DNA of 49,101 bases from Natrinema pallidum DSM 3751 (GCF_000337615.1 NZ_AOII01000099.1:1-49101), one strand, 5' to 3'; counted from the first letter of the stretch, positions 6,277 to 15,004 are shown. A program made the numbers and translations. Notes: generated by a model from the sequence alone, not told the origin.

Positions 6277-8919
6277 ATGTCGGCACGAAGTGGCCCCGAT
6301 AGCGCAGATAGCCCCCACCCCGATTCGAGTGACCACGACCCGGAGCCCGGCTGTTCGCTCTCTCGGCGACAGGCCATGCAGGCGATGGGTGCGGCGCTCG
6401 CGGTCGGTGCGGGGGCGACCGCCTCGAGCGGATCCGCGACGGCCCAAGATAGTGCGGCTGAGGGAGTCCTCTATGGCGTGGCGAGTCCCGCACTCGGGGC
6501 CGCGGCACTCGCGAAGGGGGTCGCAGATTGGGAGGATGATCTGAATACTGACGTTTCTGCAGACGAGACAATCATTCACTCGCAGTCGGTTTCCGAAAAA
6601 GAGAGCTACGACGCTCATGACGTTGTTTTCGGAAACTACCTCAAGGATATGAACACCGTCGCCTCGCTCGAGGCGCGGAATGCGATTGCGAATGCGTGGC
6701 AAGATAACCTCAATTCTTCCGAGGCGTATCAGGCCGCGCTCGAGGCAGTCCGATCCTACTACGCGCAACGTGAAAAGAACCACTGGGAAGTGGTCAACAA
6801 GGCGCTCGTACAGCATTCGCACTCGACGAATACGATCCTCGCGGCGGACGGAATTACCGACGACTTCCTGTCGTTCTTCGTCGATAATAGCTCGAATACG
6901 GCGACGGACCTCGAGAAAGCGATCATCACTCCCGACCGCGTCGAGACGACGATCACGCTCCATAACGGCGACGAGCATACCATGGAGTCGCCGGAGTTCC
7001 ACATCCAGACAACCGACGGAACGAACGAGTTCAAGGGTCCGCTCGGCGAGTTCCTCGATTCCTGGGATTCCAGCAACGAGCAATTCACTGTCCAGTGTGA
7101 CGATACGTCGAACACATGGACGACGAACCTCCGGGCAACAGTTCAGAGCGTCGGTGATCCGACCGACGGCGGACTCGCGTCTCGGACGGTCTTCGACGCA
7201 ACCGACGTGATGGCGATCGTCGACGAGATCACGTCCCAGAGCGACCGAGTGACTGGTAACTACTCCGAGTCGTTCGTCAGCGATCTCTACGCGGAGTTGG
7301 ACGCTGGCAACATCGAGCCGTCGGATATCCGCGGTGCGGAGGGTCAGGTCCGGTTCATGGCCGGGACCGACGACATCTCGAGCGATGCGTATCGAATCTC
7401 GATGCTCCAGACGCTCGACATGGAGCAGGCGGACTTGAGTAAAACTGCGTCGATGACGGTCACTTACGACGGGTTCTCGGCCGCCGAAAATGTCCAAAAT
7501 CAGGCAGAAAATAGAAAACAAACGTACTCGGAACAGGTTTCCGATACGTATCGGGGAATGCTGTTCGCTCGCGACATCCCCGACAGTGGCCTCGAAACGG
7601 GACTGTCGTATGCTGTCGGCAGGCTCCCGCGCTTGCTGTTCGTTGGGAATACCAGCCCGTCAGTAACCGCGATAGACGCGGTCACTCACGAAGAAGTCTG
7701 GTCCGCACCCGGATTTTCTGGAAACATCAAAGAGCGGTACCTTGCCGTCTCTCCAGACAGAACACGGGTTGCGGTTACTGATAACTCGTCGGTCGCGCTG
7801 CTCGATGCCGCATCCGGCCAAGAACTCTGGACCACGTCACTCTCGGCTTACGCTGTCGAAATCTATCAGGATGACAGTAACTCGTTCGTGCTCGCAACTG
7901 ATGACACGAACTGTGTTTGCTTCGACCTCGAGACGGGCGAGCAACAGTGGTCGCTCGGTCTGTCGTCCGACACCGCCCGAGGTGTCGATCCGGCTCCCTC
8001 GAAGGGAGTCGCCTTCGTTCAGTACGGGAACACGAACGTCGCTCAAATCGACGTTTCTGATGGCTCGTTCGTCACAGACGACTCTGGGGATGTCGTCCAG
8101 TGGACTGCCGCTAACAACCCTCGCGCTATCGCGTATAACGCCAAGAACGACGTGCTCGCCTTGTCGTGCCAGTCCACGGCGTTGCAGGTCTTAGATGCGA
8201 GCGACGGGTCGGAAGTGTTCAACCAGTCGCACAGCGGGAATGCCGACACTGCTGAGACGTGGGGCGACTACGCGGCATTCGGAGCCGACGGGTCCGCAAC
8301 TGTTGTCGATCTCTCCTCGATGGAAGAACTCTGGTCCGTGGACACGGGGAACAACCCGAGATTCGATCCGTCTCAAAATCTCGTTTGGGTTGGTGACATG
8401 GATACAGACACGGTTTTCGGCTACGATCTCGATTCCGGAACTGAACAAACCTCGTTCAGCCACGTATCGGCACTTGCGCTCGAGCGGCCACAGGTTGAGG
8501 ATCCGATGGTCCGCCATGCGGTTATGTACGACGCCGAGGATGGGGAAGAAATCCCGTTCTACAGCGGAACATTCACGATCGACTCGATGACGGACTCGGA
8601 GGGTAACGAGGTCGAGACGACCGGCGAGGACTGGGGCGAGCCGCAGTACGACAGCTACGACTCGAGCGAGTTCGTCAAGCAGATGGAGGACACAGAAGAC
8701 TATCAGATCAACGAGGCGTGGGCCGACGACGACAGTTCAATCGGGATTCCCGGCGTCGGCGGCGATGGCGGGGATTTCATCGATTGGGTCATGAATCAGC
8801 TCGGTCTCGATATCGGTCTCGGACCGCTCAGCCGACTCGGAGATAAAATCGCCGGGATTCCGGTCTGGATCCTCGGACTCGGTGGGGCTGCCGTCCTCGC
8901 AACCGGAGGTGACGACTAA
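6277..8919 (+). CDS. Pleolipovirus-type spike protein with inserted beta-propeller
   Basis: An 880-residue surface protein. SRRQAM at residues 29-34 followed by a hydrophobic stretch is a twin-arginine (Tat) signal. Residues about 60-450 resemble haloarchaeal envelope proteins of the pleolipovirus VP4 type: an alpha-helical start with a conserved AWQ/ALEAVRSYYAQREKN-like segment, then a beta part with VTYDGF. Residues about 452-738 contain seven repeats of a VFG-DLETGEQQW-like pattern, a seven-bladed PQQ/WD-type propeller. After it the spike pattern resumes (VMYDAEDGEEIP, then TFTIDSMTD, about 750-772), followed by a Gly-rich linker and a C-terminal membrane anchor (about 861-878). Usual VP4 proteins are about 500-550 residues, so the propeller accounts for the extra length. 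Role: receptor binding and membrane fusion by analogy. Confidence 0.75.
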   Translation: MSARSGPDSADSPHPDSSDHDPEPGCSLSRRQAMQAMGAALAVGAGATASSGSATAQDSAAEGVLYGVASPALGAAALAKGVADWEDDLNTDVSADETIIHSQSVSEKESYDAHDVVFGNYLKDMNTVASLEARNAIANAWQDNLNSSEAYQAALEAVRSYYAQREKNHWEVVNKALVQHSHSTNTILAADGITDDFLSFFVDNSSNTATDLEKAIITPDRVETTITLHNGDEHTMESPEFHIQTTDGTNEFKGPLGEFLDSWDSSNEQFTVQCDDTSNTWTTNLRATVQSVGDPTDGGLASRTVFDATDVMAIVDEITSQSDRVTGNYSESFVSDLYAELDAGNIEPSDIRGAEGQVRFMAGTDDISSDAYRISMLQTLDMEQADLSKTASMTVTYDGFSAAENVQNQAENRKQTYSEQVSDTYRGMLFARDIPDSGLETGLSYAVGRLPRLLFVGNTSPSVTAIDAVTHEEVWSAPGFSGNIKERYLAVSPDRTRVAVTDNSSVALLDAASGQELWTTSLSAYAVEIYQDDSNSFVLATDDTNCVCFDLETGEQQWSLGLSSDTARGVDPAPSKGVAFVQYGNTNVAQIDVSDGSFVTDDSGDVVQWTAANNPRAIAYNAKNDVLALSCQSTALQVLDASDGSEVFNQSHSGNADTAETWGDYAAFGADGSATVVDLSSMEELWSVDTGNNPRFDPSQNLVWVGDMDTDTVFGYDLDSGTEQTSFSHVSALALERPQVEDPMVRHAVMYDAEDGEEIPFYSGTFTIDSMTDSEGNEVETTGEDWGEPQYDSYDSSEFVKQMEDTEDYQINEAWADDDSSIGIPGVGGDGGDFIDWVMNQLGLDIGLGPLSRLGDKIAGIPVWILGLGGAAVLATGGDD

Positions 8920-9026
8920 TGTGGTGGGTCTTGGCGCAGTACCTGCCCTTCGGCTACGCAGGCCGGTTCCTGCTGTGGCTCGTCGTCCTCTACGGCGGCT
9001 ATATCATCGCTGCGGGGGCGATATAG
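8919..9026 (+). CDS. 35-residue membrane miniprotein
   Basis: The ORF begins MWWVLAQYLPFGYAG and holds one strong membrane segment (about 17-35). Its ATG overlaps the last base of the spike stop codon (TAATG), and the next gene follows its TAG directly. Pleolipovirus structural modules have a short membrane protein gene at this place (ORF6-like), which supports it in spite of its size. Confidence 0.65.
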   Translation: MWWVLAQYLPFGYAGRFLLWLVVLYGGYIIAAGAI

Positions 9027-9641
9027 ATGGACTCGAAACGAGTCCTCGTCGTCGGTCTCGTCCTCATCCTCGCCATTTCCGGGGCCCTTGTTACGGGGGT
9101 AACAGCATCTGTGGCTCAGGATGGCGATCGCGGGGCTGAGACTGACTCGGCGACCACGGACGGCTCCAAGAGCGACGGGAACGAAACCCAGTCCGTCGCG
9201 ATGGAACTCGATCCGAATACGCGGATTCTCGATTACCGATACTATTCGGAGAATGAAACACTCGAGGTTGATATCGAAAACCGCGGCGACACGCGCGAGC
9301 GGGTGATTCTTGTCGAGCGGACCGAAGCCGGATCGGAGTCGTTTGTATTCGAGCAGCGGACGATCCGCGGCGGCGAGACATCGACGATCGTGCTCGAGGG
9401 AGTGAAAGATCGCGGCGGCGACGATGCCGTGCTCGTGGCGTCCGAAACTGGGCTGGAGAATCAGGACGCCGAGTGGATCCCGACCGGCGAAGCGTGGTGG
9501 CCGTGGGCGGGTGAAATGGCGACGTGGGCGTTCGCCCGGATCGCCGGACTCGGTGGCGCGATTGGCGCGACATCCTTCGGCGTGTTCTACGGCTGGCACG
9601 AATACGCAGATAGCAGTAACAAAAGCGAGGATGCGCTATGA
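9027..9641 (+). CDS. Secreted membrane-anchored protein (pleolipovirus ORF7-like)
   Basis: A 204-residue protein with an N-terminal signal peptide (hydrophobic residues about 6-29), an acidic linker, a single beta-sandwich-like domain (about 55-135, strands such as LEVDIENRGDTRERVIL) and a C-terminal membrane segment near 168-190. It overlaps the next gene by four bases. Position between the tiny membrane gene and the ATPase region fits the conserved ORF7 of pleolipoviruses. Role in virion or vesicle assembly is inferred. Confidence 0.6.
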   Translation: MDSKRVLVVGLVLILAISGALVTGVTASVAQDGDRGAETDSATTDGSKSDGNETQSVAMELDPNTRILDYRYYSENETLEVDIENRGDTRERVILVERTEAGSESFVFEQRTIRGGETSTIVLEGVKDRGGDDAVLVASETGLENQDAEWIPTGEAWWPWAGEMATWAFARIAGLGGAIGATSFGVFYGWHEYADSSNKSEDAL

Positions 9642-10525
9642 TCCGAGATTTTGACCCGTCAGAAACCGGACCGATCGATCTGGCCGACCAGACCATCGAT
9701 GCCGTGCGGCAGCGACCGGTGTGGCAGCCGATTCTGGCGTTCGCACTCGCAGCCGGGATCTGGTTTTATTTCGATCTCTCGGTGCCGGTCGAACTGTGGA
9801 TCCTACTGTTCTCGGCGATCGGTGGCGTCGCCGTCGCAGCATTCCCGATCAAGAAGGTCATCGACTGGCTTCGGACCGACGACGACGAGATCCTCGAAGC
9901 AGTCGACCCGCGAGACGGCCAGAAGCAGATCAAGGCCCTCTCGCCGGATCGGTTCGCGAATCTCGTCGTGATCGACCAATCCGGTCGCGTGCGCGACACG
10001 GACTACCTCTACGACGAGTCGATCAACGGCCGGCAGACCTACGAGTGTGATTACTACCTCGAGGAATCGAACATCGCCGTTGCAAGTTGGATGGCCGGTG
10101 CTTCGAACAGCGACCTCCGGCGGCACAAACGCGGCGTCGACGCGATCAAGCGCCGACTGTCGATAGAGGCCGAACGCTCGCTCGACGAGCTGATCGAAGC
10201 GCCCGAAGCGATCCGGCAACAGGGATCGGCGGCGGTCAACCGAATCGTCCAGATTGCAGAGGGCGAACGCTCGCCCGGTGACGAGGGGTCGGTTGCAGAG
10301 ACGATGACCGATATCGTCGAGAACGAGCAGGATAACGTCGACTCGATTCTCGAGGACCGGACAATCGGCGATCTCGAAGACGAGATCAAGCAGTTGCGAG
10401 ACTCGACCTCGATCGAGGTCGACGACGTCCGCGATGAGGAGAGTAGCGGAAGTAGCGGCGAAGCGGCCGATGTGGATCCGATGAGTCGAACGATCGATAA
10501 ACACACGGAGGACTCCGATGAGTAA
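9638..10525 (+). CDS. Membrane-anchored coiled-coil protein of the assembly module
   Basis: A 295-residue protein. Two adjacent hydrophobic segments (about 30-48 and 51-70) form a hairpin anchor. A mixed alpha/beta domain follows (about 75-170), then long acidic helices (about 170-265) and a Ser/Asp-rich tail. Topology puts most of it in the cytoplasm. It overlaps both neighbours, the ORF7-like protein before and the ATPase after (8 bases), so a direct partnership with the ATPase at the membrane is a reasonable inference. Confidence 0.6.
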   Translation: MIRDFDPSETGPIDLADQTIDAVRQRPVWQPILAFALAAGIWFYFDLSVPVELWILLFSAIGGVAVAAFPIKKVIDWLRTDDDEILEAVDPRDGQKQIKALSPDRFANLVVIDQSGRVRDTDYLYDESINGRQTYECDYYLEESNIAVASWMAGASNSDLRRHKRGVDAIKRRLSIEAERSLDELIEAPEAIRQQGSAAVNRIVQIAEGERSPGDEGSVAETMTDIVENEQDNVDSILEDRTIGDLEDEIKQLRDSTSIEVDDVRDEESSGSSGEAADVDPMSRTIDKHTEDSDE

Positions 10526-11726
10526 AAGCCAGCAACCCGACGAGACACAGCACGATTTGCGCGGCCCGATGCGCGAGTTGCGGGAATACGCTCGCGACGA
10601 GTTAGACGTCCCGCACTCGGACGTGAAACGCGTCGCCGGGCTCGTTGAGGACGAGGAAGTCCTTGATTTCCTCATGTTCGCCGAGGCCGTCTACGAGCCG
10701 ATCGGCGATATGCCACTGGATTTCTGGGATACGGAGTTGGCCCAGGAAATTCTCAGCAATCAGGCAACGCGCACGGCTGCGAAAGCGGTCAAGAACGGCG
10801 ACCAAGCGACGACGGCCTACCTGACCGGGATTCCCAGCTACGATAGCGATATCTCCGGGATGAAGGCGATCAACACGTTGTGCGACTGGTTGCTCCACTC
10901 CGAGCAGTGTAAGGTGATCTACGCAGCGGCACTTATGGGCAGCGGCAAGACTGATTTTTCGCTGCTATTACTAGAGGTAATAGAAGATCACTATCGACGT
11001 GTCCAGAAAACGGCCGATGTTGATGTGCCGACGCCAGAGTTCGCGACGAACTTCTACGCCGAACCACCGGACCACGTCGATGCAGAAGTTCACGAGTTCC
11101 ACAACTACGAGCGATTCCTCGAGTGGGCCGAAAAGGGCTCGAGCGATGATGAGCGGTGGTTCATATTCGACGAGGCATCGACGGAACTGACTGCTCAATC
11201 GGGCGCGAACGCACAAGACGTCGCCGAAGTGTTCGCCCCATTTGTCAAGAAGATGAGAAAGATGGGGATCAACATGATCGTGATCGGCCACGATCGTGGC
11301 GACGTTCATCCGGCGATTCGATCGCTTGCATCCTTTATCGACAAAACCGGCTTGAAGACGGCTGAGATTTACGAGGGAATCAAGCAGCGCAAACCCTACG
11401 GTCACACGCTCAGCATCTCGGGCATTCCAGAGACAGGTTGGAATTTCAAGACCGACGACGTCGCCGAGTGGGAATGGGGCGACGCGCTCGAGGACGAAAC
11501 GAGCGAGGACGACCTCGCCGATCGCGATGATCTGGTTTCTCAGGACGAGTGGCGCGAGTGGCGCAACCAGACGATCGCCGCGACGTACCACGGCACCGAT
11601 CTCTCGCAGAACGATGTCGCCAGCGCCTTCGGTGTTGCACAGTCGCTCGTCTCGACAATCGTCAACGAGTACGAGGATATGTCGGTCCAACCGGCACCGA
11701 AGACGCCAGAAGCATCTGCTGACTAA
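10518..11726 (+). CDS. VP8-like P-loop ATPase with C-terminal HTH
   Basis: A 402-residue cytoplasmic protein. Walker A is ALMGSGKT (about residues 137-144) and Walker B is WFIFDEAS (about 214-221), followed by an Arg/Gly-rich sensor region (VIGHDRGD). The C-terminus has a helix-turn-helix (about 355-388, LSQNDVASAFGVAQSLVSTI) before a short tail. Pleolipoviruses keep a VP8/ORF8-type putative NTPase at the end of the structural cluster, and this gene has the same position. It could drive genome packaging or vesicle budding. The fused HTH suggests it also touches DNA. Confidence 0.7.
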   Translation: MSKSQQPDETQHDLRGPMRELREYARDELDVPHSDVKRVAGLVEDEEVLDFLMFAEAVYEPIGDMPLDFWDTELAQEILSNQATRTAAKAVKNGDQATTAYLTGIPSYDSDISGMKAINTLCDWLLHSEQCKVIYAAALMGSGKTDFSLLLLEVIEDHYRRVQKTADVDVPTPEFATNFYAEPPDHVDAEVHEFHNYERFLEWAEKGSSDDERWFIFDEASTELTAQSGANAQDVAEVFAPFVKKMRKMGINMIVIGHDRGDVHPAIRSLASFIDKTGLKTAEIYEGIKQRKPYGHTLSISGIPETGWNFKTDDVAEWEWGDALEDETSEDDLADRDDLVSQDEWREWRNQTIAATYHGTDLSQNDVASAFGVAQSLVSTIVNEYEDMSVQPAPKTPEASAD

Positions 11727-11727
11727 C

Positions 11728-12966
11728 ATGATAGAGCAAAACCCACAATCGCAAGACGACGGCGCGATCACCGACTATCAATCATCAGGGGAGGCCGGCC
11801 AACGCGTACGAGCGCGCGAGCGCGCGAACGACGACGATTCGGCAGAGGCCACCACACCGGACGAGACATACCGGAATCGTGAATGGCTCCACGCCGAATA
11901 TGTCGGTAATGAGCGGCCGATAACAGAAATTGCGTCGCAACTTGACGTATCGCCATCGACGATTCAGAACTGGTTAGATCGCCACGATATCGAGACTCGA
12001 GATCAATCCGTTTCCCGATCGGACGGTGATATCGAGAAGCTGCAAAATGAATCGTGGCTCGAGACCCAGTACGTTGAGCGCGAGTCATCAATCTGCGAGA
12101 TCGGGGCCGAACTCAACGTGTCGGCATCGACTGTCTCTAACTGGTTAGATCGGCACGGGATCGAGATGCGAACGCAATCCGAGTCGCAAACGGACGGTGA
12201 TATCTCGTTGCTCCAAGACAGGTCATGGCTTCAGGAACACTACATCGAACAGCAACTGTCGGCACCAGAAGTGGCAGACAAGGCTGGCGTCTCAAAGTCA
12301 GCAGTCTATACTTGGTTGGACCAGCACGGGATCGAAACCCGATCAATGTCCGAAGCAAAGGCCGACGGAGACACGGAGCCGCTCCAAGACCCCGAATGGC
12401 TTCGTGAGCAGTATCACGATGGGGAGCAATCGACGTACGATATCGCAGCGGAGTGTGGTGTGACCCGGCCGACGGTCTGTAACTGGATGCGCCGCCACGG
12501 GATCCAGTTTCGGGACCAAACCGACGGCGACGTCGAGCAGTTACTCGACGGGGAGTGGCTCCGCGAGCAGTACTGCGAACAGGACCGCCCGACGACGGCG
12601 ATCGCCGATGAGTTGGGCCTCGATCACCGGACCGTCCGGAAGTACATGGACAAGCATGGGATCGACCGGAAGTACCGGGGAAAGCACCACCACATGTGGA
12701 AGGGTGGCGGTGTCGAGTACTACGGCCCGTCGTGGCCCCAGCAGCGAGCGAAGACACTCCGACGTGACGACTTCGAGTGTCAGAACTGTGGTATCGGTCG
12801 CGACGACCACTACGAGAAGTTCGACCTCGATCTGAACGTGCACCACGTTCAGCCGTTCCGGACCTTCGATTCCGCAGCGATAGCAAACCAGTTGGACAAC
12901 CTCGTGACGCTGTGTCATAGTTGCCATCTCAAAATCGAGCGCACTAACGAGGTGTCTGAACAGTGA
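11728..12966 (+). CDS. HNH endonuclease with five tandem HTH repeats
   Basis: A 412-residue protein. Five related units begin with a W-L-x3-Y motif at about residues 51, 108, 165, 223 and 276 (REWLHAEY, ESWLETQY, RSWLQEHY, PEWLREQY, GEWLREQY), each followed by a helix-turn-helix ending in WLDRHGIETR-like sequence. The C-terminal 70 residues are an HNH domain: CQNC, HHVQPF and NLVTLCHSCH. Such proteins cut specific DNA, as homing-type or self-mobility nucleases. The frame stays open upstream of 11728 but there overlaps the ATPase; the ATG at 11728 follows the ATPase stop by one base. The next gene starts GTGA inside its stop. Confidence 0.75.
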   Translation: MIEQNPQSQDDGAITDYQSSGEAGQRVRARERANDDDSAEATTPDETYRNREWLHAEYVGNERPITEIASQLDVSPSTIQNWLDRHDIETRDQSVSRSDGDIEKLQNESWLETQYVERESSICEIGAELNVSASTVSNWLDRHGIEMRTQSESQTDGDISLLQDRSWLQEHYIEQQLSAPEVADKAGVSKSAVYTWLDQHGIETRSMSEAKADGDTEPLQDPEWLREQYHDGEQSTYDIAAECGVTRPTVCNWMRRHGIQFRDQTDGDVEQLLDGEWLREQYCEQDRPTTAIADELGLDHRTVRKYMDKHGIDRKYRGKHHHMWKGGGVEYYGPSWPQQRAKTLRRDDFECQNCGIGRDDHYEKFDLDLNVHHVQPFRTFDSAAIANQLDNLVTLCHSCHLKIERTNEVSEQ

Positions 12967-13445
12967 CCGACCGGCTCGAGGGACTCGTGACCCAAGTTAT
13001 CGAGCCCGACGAACGTGGTCGGTTTGCGATTCCTGCTGAAATCCGCGATGGAGTCGCGGACGATGAGGACCTGATCGTCGTCGCAACCGACCCCGATCCC
13101 GCGTGGGCGCGGCGGATATACGACATCCCGATTTTCGGATCGATTATTCAGGCGGTCGTTGGAATCCCGCGGTCGGCCCTCACGTTGGTTCCCGGCATCG
13201 GCCGAGACGACGTTGCGACGGCTGAGGGCGTGGCCGCAGCCCACGGAACGCTTACCGAAGGTGAGTGGGTCACGCTCGAGGTGCGGGACGCGGTCGTCTC
13301 GGAAACCACGGCCCGTGGCGATGTACTCGAGCGGGAGGTGCATCTCCGGGATATCCTCACCGTGTGCGAGCGCTCCGAGACGCGGCCGGCGGACACCGAG
13401 TCGGGAGAGGTTGCGACCGTCGTTGATCGGGGGCGATCGACATGA
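12963..13445 (+). CDS. Unknown acidic protein with hydrophobic middle
   Basis: A 160-residue protein starting with GTG overlapping the HNH stop. The N-terminus has a short beta segment (GRFAIPAEIRD) that recalls AbrB-like proteins, then a hydrophobic amphipathic stretch (about 47-72: IPIFGSIIQAVVGIP), then an alpha/beta part with TLEVRDAVV. It may be a membrane-associated protein. I do not recognise the family. It overlaps the following gene by four bases, so it belongs to the same operon. Confidence 0.55.
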   Translation: MTDRLEGLVTQVIEPDERGRFAIPAEIRDGVADDEDLIVVATDPDPAWARRIYDIPIFGSIIQAVVGIPRSALTLVPGIGRDDVATAEGVAAAHGTLTEGEWVTLEVRDAVVSETTARGDVLEREVHLRDILTVCERSETRPADTESGEVATVVDRGRST

Positions 13446-14197
13446 GTGTCGATGTCGACGCGAGCGACGACGACCTACTCGGCCAGCCCGTCGACGAGGC
13501 GTTCATCGAACGGATGCGCGAGCGGCTGCTATCGAGTGCCCGCAGCGTCAAGACCGACGGCGACGACCTCGTAAATCTCGCCGAGCAGTTCCAGGCCGAG
13601 GCCGACGTGTTGGCCGACGCCTACGACGGCGTCGACGGTGACGAGCTCGAAGCCGAGATTCTCGAGACGTTCGACGAGGCGATCGTGTTACAACATGAGA
13701 CGGCCAAAGACATCGACGACCGACCGCTCGCCGAGCGAGTCCAAGACCGTGTCGATGCGGTCATCGATCGCGTGCTCGGCAGGACCGTCGGCGAGACCAA
13801 TGACGCCGGCGAGGGTGACGACCGGGGAGCGGTCGGAGATCCGTTCGGTGGGGAAGCGACCGAGGCCGGATCGGAAACCATCGGAAGCCCATTCGCAGGC
13901 GAGGGTGACACGCACCCGGCCGCAGACCCTAACGCAGAGGACGTCGTCGGCCGCTCCGATGAGGACCGGATCGCGACCGAAATCCGAGCGTTGCGAGATC
14001 AGCGAATCGCCGCGCTGGCCGACCAAACCGACATGACCTATCGAGAGATCGGCGAGTCGTTCGACGTGACCGCGGCGACCGTCGCGCGGGCCGTTGAACA
14101 GTACGGCGAGGCCGTCAATGAAACGGAGGCGGAGACGGAAACGGATATCGCTGGTGCGCTTCCCGAGCAGGCCACCGACGGGGAGGGGAGGCCGTGA
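13442..14197 (+). CDS. Acidic protein with C-terminal helix-turn-helix
   Basis: A 251-residue protein. The first 110 residues are acidic helices; then comes a low-complexity Gly/Glu/Asp linker. Residues about 178-222 form a HTH (MTYREIGESFDVTAATVARAV) preceded by a long helix, like the C-terminal HTH of the ATPase in the same operon. It is probably a DNA-binding protein acting with the assembly genes; the target is unknown. The start overlaps the previous stop (ATGA). Confidence 0.55.
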   Translation: MSVDVDASDDDLLGQPVDEAFIERMRERLLSSARSVKTDGDDLVNLAEQFQAEADVLADAYDGVDGDELEAEILETFDEAIVLQHETAKDIDDRPLAERVQDRVDAVIDRVLGRTVGETNDAGEGDDRGAVGDPFGGEATEAGSETIGSPFAGEGDTHPAADPNAEDVVGRSDEDRIATEIRALRDQRIAALADQTDMTYREIGESFDVTAATVARAVEQYGEAVNETEAETETDIAGALPEQATDGEGRP

Positions 14198-14373
14198 TCG
14201 ATACCCTCCGTGAGATCGGCGTCGGCGTTCTCACCGCCGTCCTCGAGCAGGCCGTCGAGATACTCGGGAGGGGGTGCTTCCGCTGGCCGTCGAGACGGTC
14301 GGGGTGGTCGTGTGAGCTATTCGGTCGACCGCGAACCGCGTTCGGTCGCGTGGCAGCGGGCGATCGAGGATGA
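14194..14373 (+). CDS. 59-residue small protein
   Basis: GTG start overlapping the preceding stop. The first 24 residues form an amphipathic helix (IGVGVLTAVLEQAVEIL); the rest is Arg-rich and less like a haloarchaeal protein. Its stop overlaps the ATG of the next gene. The couplings on both sides are the main support; the amino-acid composition is the main reason for doubt. Confidence 0.4.
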   Translation: MIDTLREIGVGVLTAVLEQAVEILGRGCFRWPSRRSGWSCELFGRPRTAFGRVAAGDRG

Positions 14374-14528
14374 TCGACGAGGTAATCGAGGCGTCGATCG
14401 GCTTTGCGTTCGGGGCGCTGGCCGTCGCGGTCGTCGTATCCATGACCGGGTGGACGACTATTCAAGCCGGGCTTGGGCTGGCCGTCGGGCCGATCGTTCT
14501 GGCGGGTGTCTTCGAAGCTATTCGCTGA
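14370..14528 (+). CDS. 52-residue two-helix membrane protein
   Basis: A small protein with two hydrophobic helices (about 8-24 and 30-48) separated by GWTT, ending FEAIR. It is the last gene of the structural operon. Unknown function; holin-like or virion-membrane roles are both conceivable, with no motif to choose between them. Confidence 0.55.
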   Translation: MIDEVIEASIGFAFGALAVAVVVSMTGWTTIQAGLGLAVGPIVLAGVFEAIR

Positions 14529-14561
14529 GTTTTCGGTCGGATAAAACGTGTGTTCGGGCGG

Positions 14562-14867
14562 CTATTCCGTTCGATCGATCACGCTCGCACTCGAGAGAAT
14601 CAACTGCGAGTGGCCCGCGGCGTCGACGGTGCCGGCAACGCGACCCCGTGCTAACAGACACGAGCGTTTAGTCTCGGAGTGGATCGAACCACGAGCACAC
14701 GACAGACAGCGCGTGGTCGCTGGGTCTATCTCGGTGCCGGCGATCGTCACCAGGACTTCGACGCGATGATTCGGTCGCAGGCACGCCCCGCAGCAATCGC
14801 AGTGGGCGATTTGGCCGACGCCGATCGGGAGCCCCGACAGCAAGGCCGCCTCGAGTGAGAGGGTCAT
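14562..14867 (-). CDS. Zinc-ribbon protein
   Basis: A 101-residue protein with CDCCGAC (about 23-29) and a distal CLSCARG (about 54-60), a four-Cys zinc site in a compact beta protein. The start at 14867 is set by a good Shine-Dalgarno (GGAGGT, 6 bases upstream), one of few clear ones here; the frame runs further upstream without coding character. It converges with the structural operon. Related-looking proteins occur in many haloarchaeal mobile elements; the function is not known. Confidence 0.65.
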   Translation of the reverse strand: MTLSLEAALLSGLPIGVGQIAHCDCCGACLRPNHRVEVLVTIAGTEIDPATTRCLSCARGSIHSETKRSCLLARGRVAGTVDAAGHSQLILSSASVIDRTE

Positions 14868-14992
14868 CGGTTGACCTCCGGAACGCACGTCGCTTTCGCG
14901 CGCTCGATTTCGAGGCGTTCCCGTTCGATGCGTTCGGGCGGCCACTTCTCGAGATTGTGGTCGCGTCGCTGTGGGGGTTCAATTTGGTGCAT
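14864..14992 (-). CDS. 42-residue charged helical protein
   Basis: An ORF starting MHQIEPPQRRDHN, with a long charged helix (ERIERERLEIERAK) and its stop overlapping the next ATG. The Shine-Dalgarno of the downstream gene lies inside it, a translational coupling arrangement. Unknown function. Confidence 0.55.
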   Translation of the reverse strand: MHQIEPPQRRDHNLEKWPPERIERERLEIERAKATCVPEVNR

Positions 14993-15004
14993 CTGTGAGC
15001 CCTC

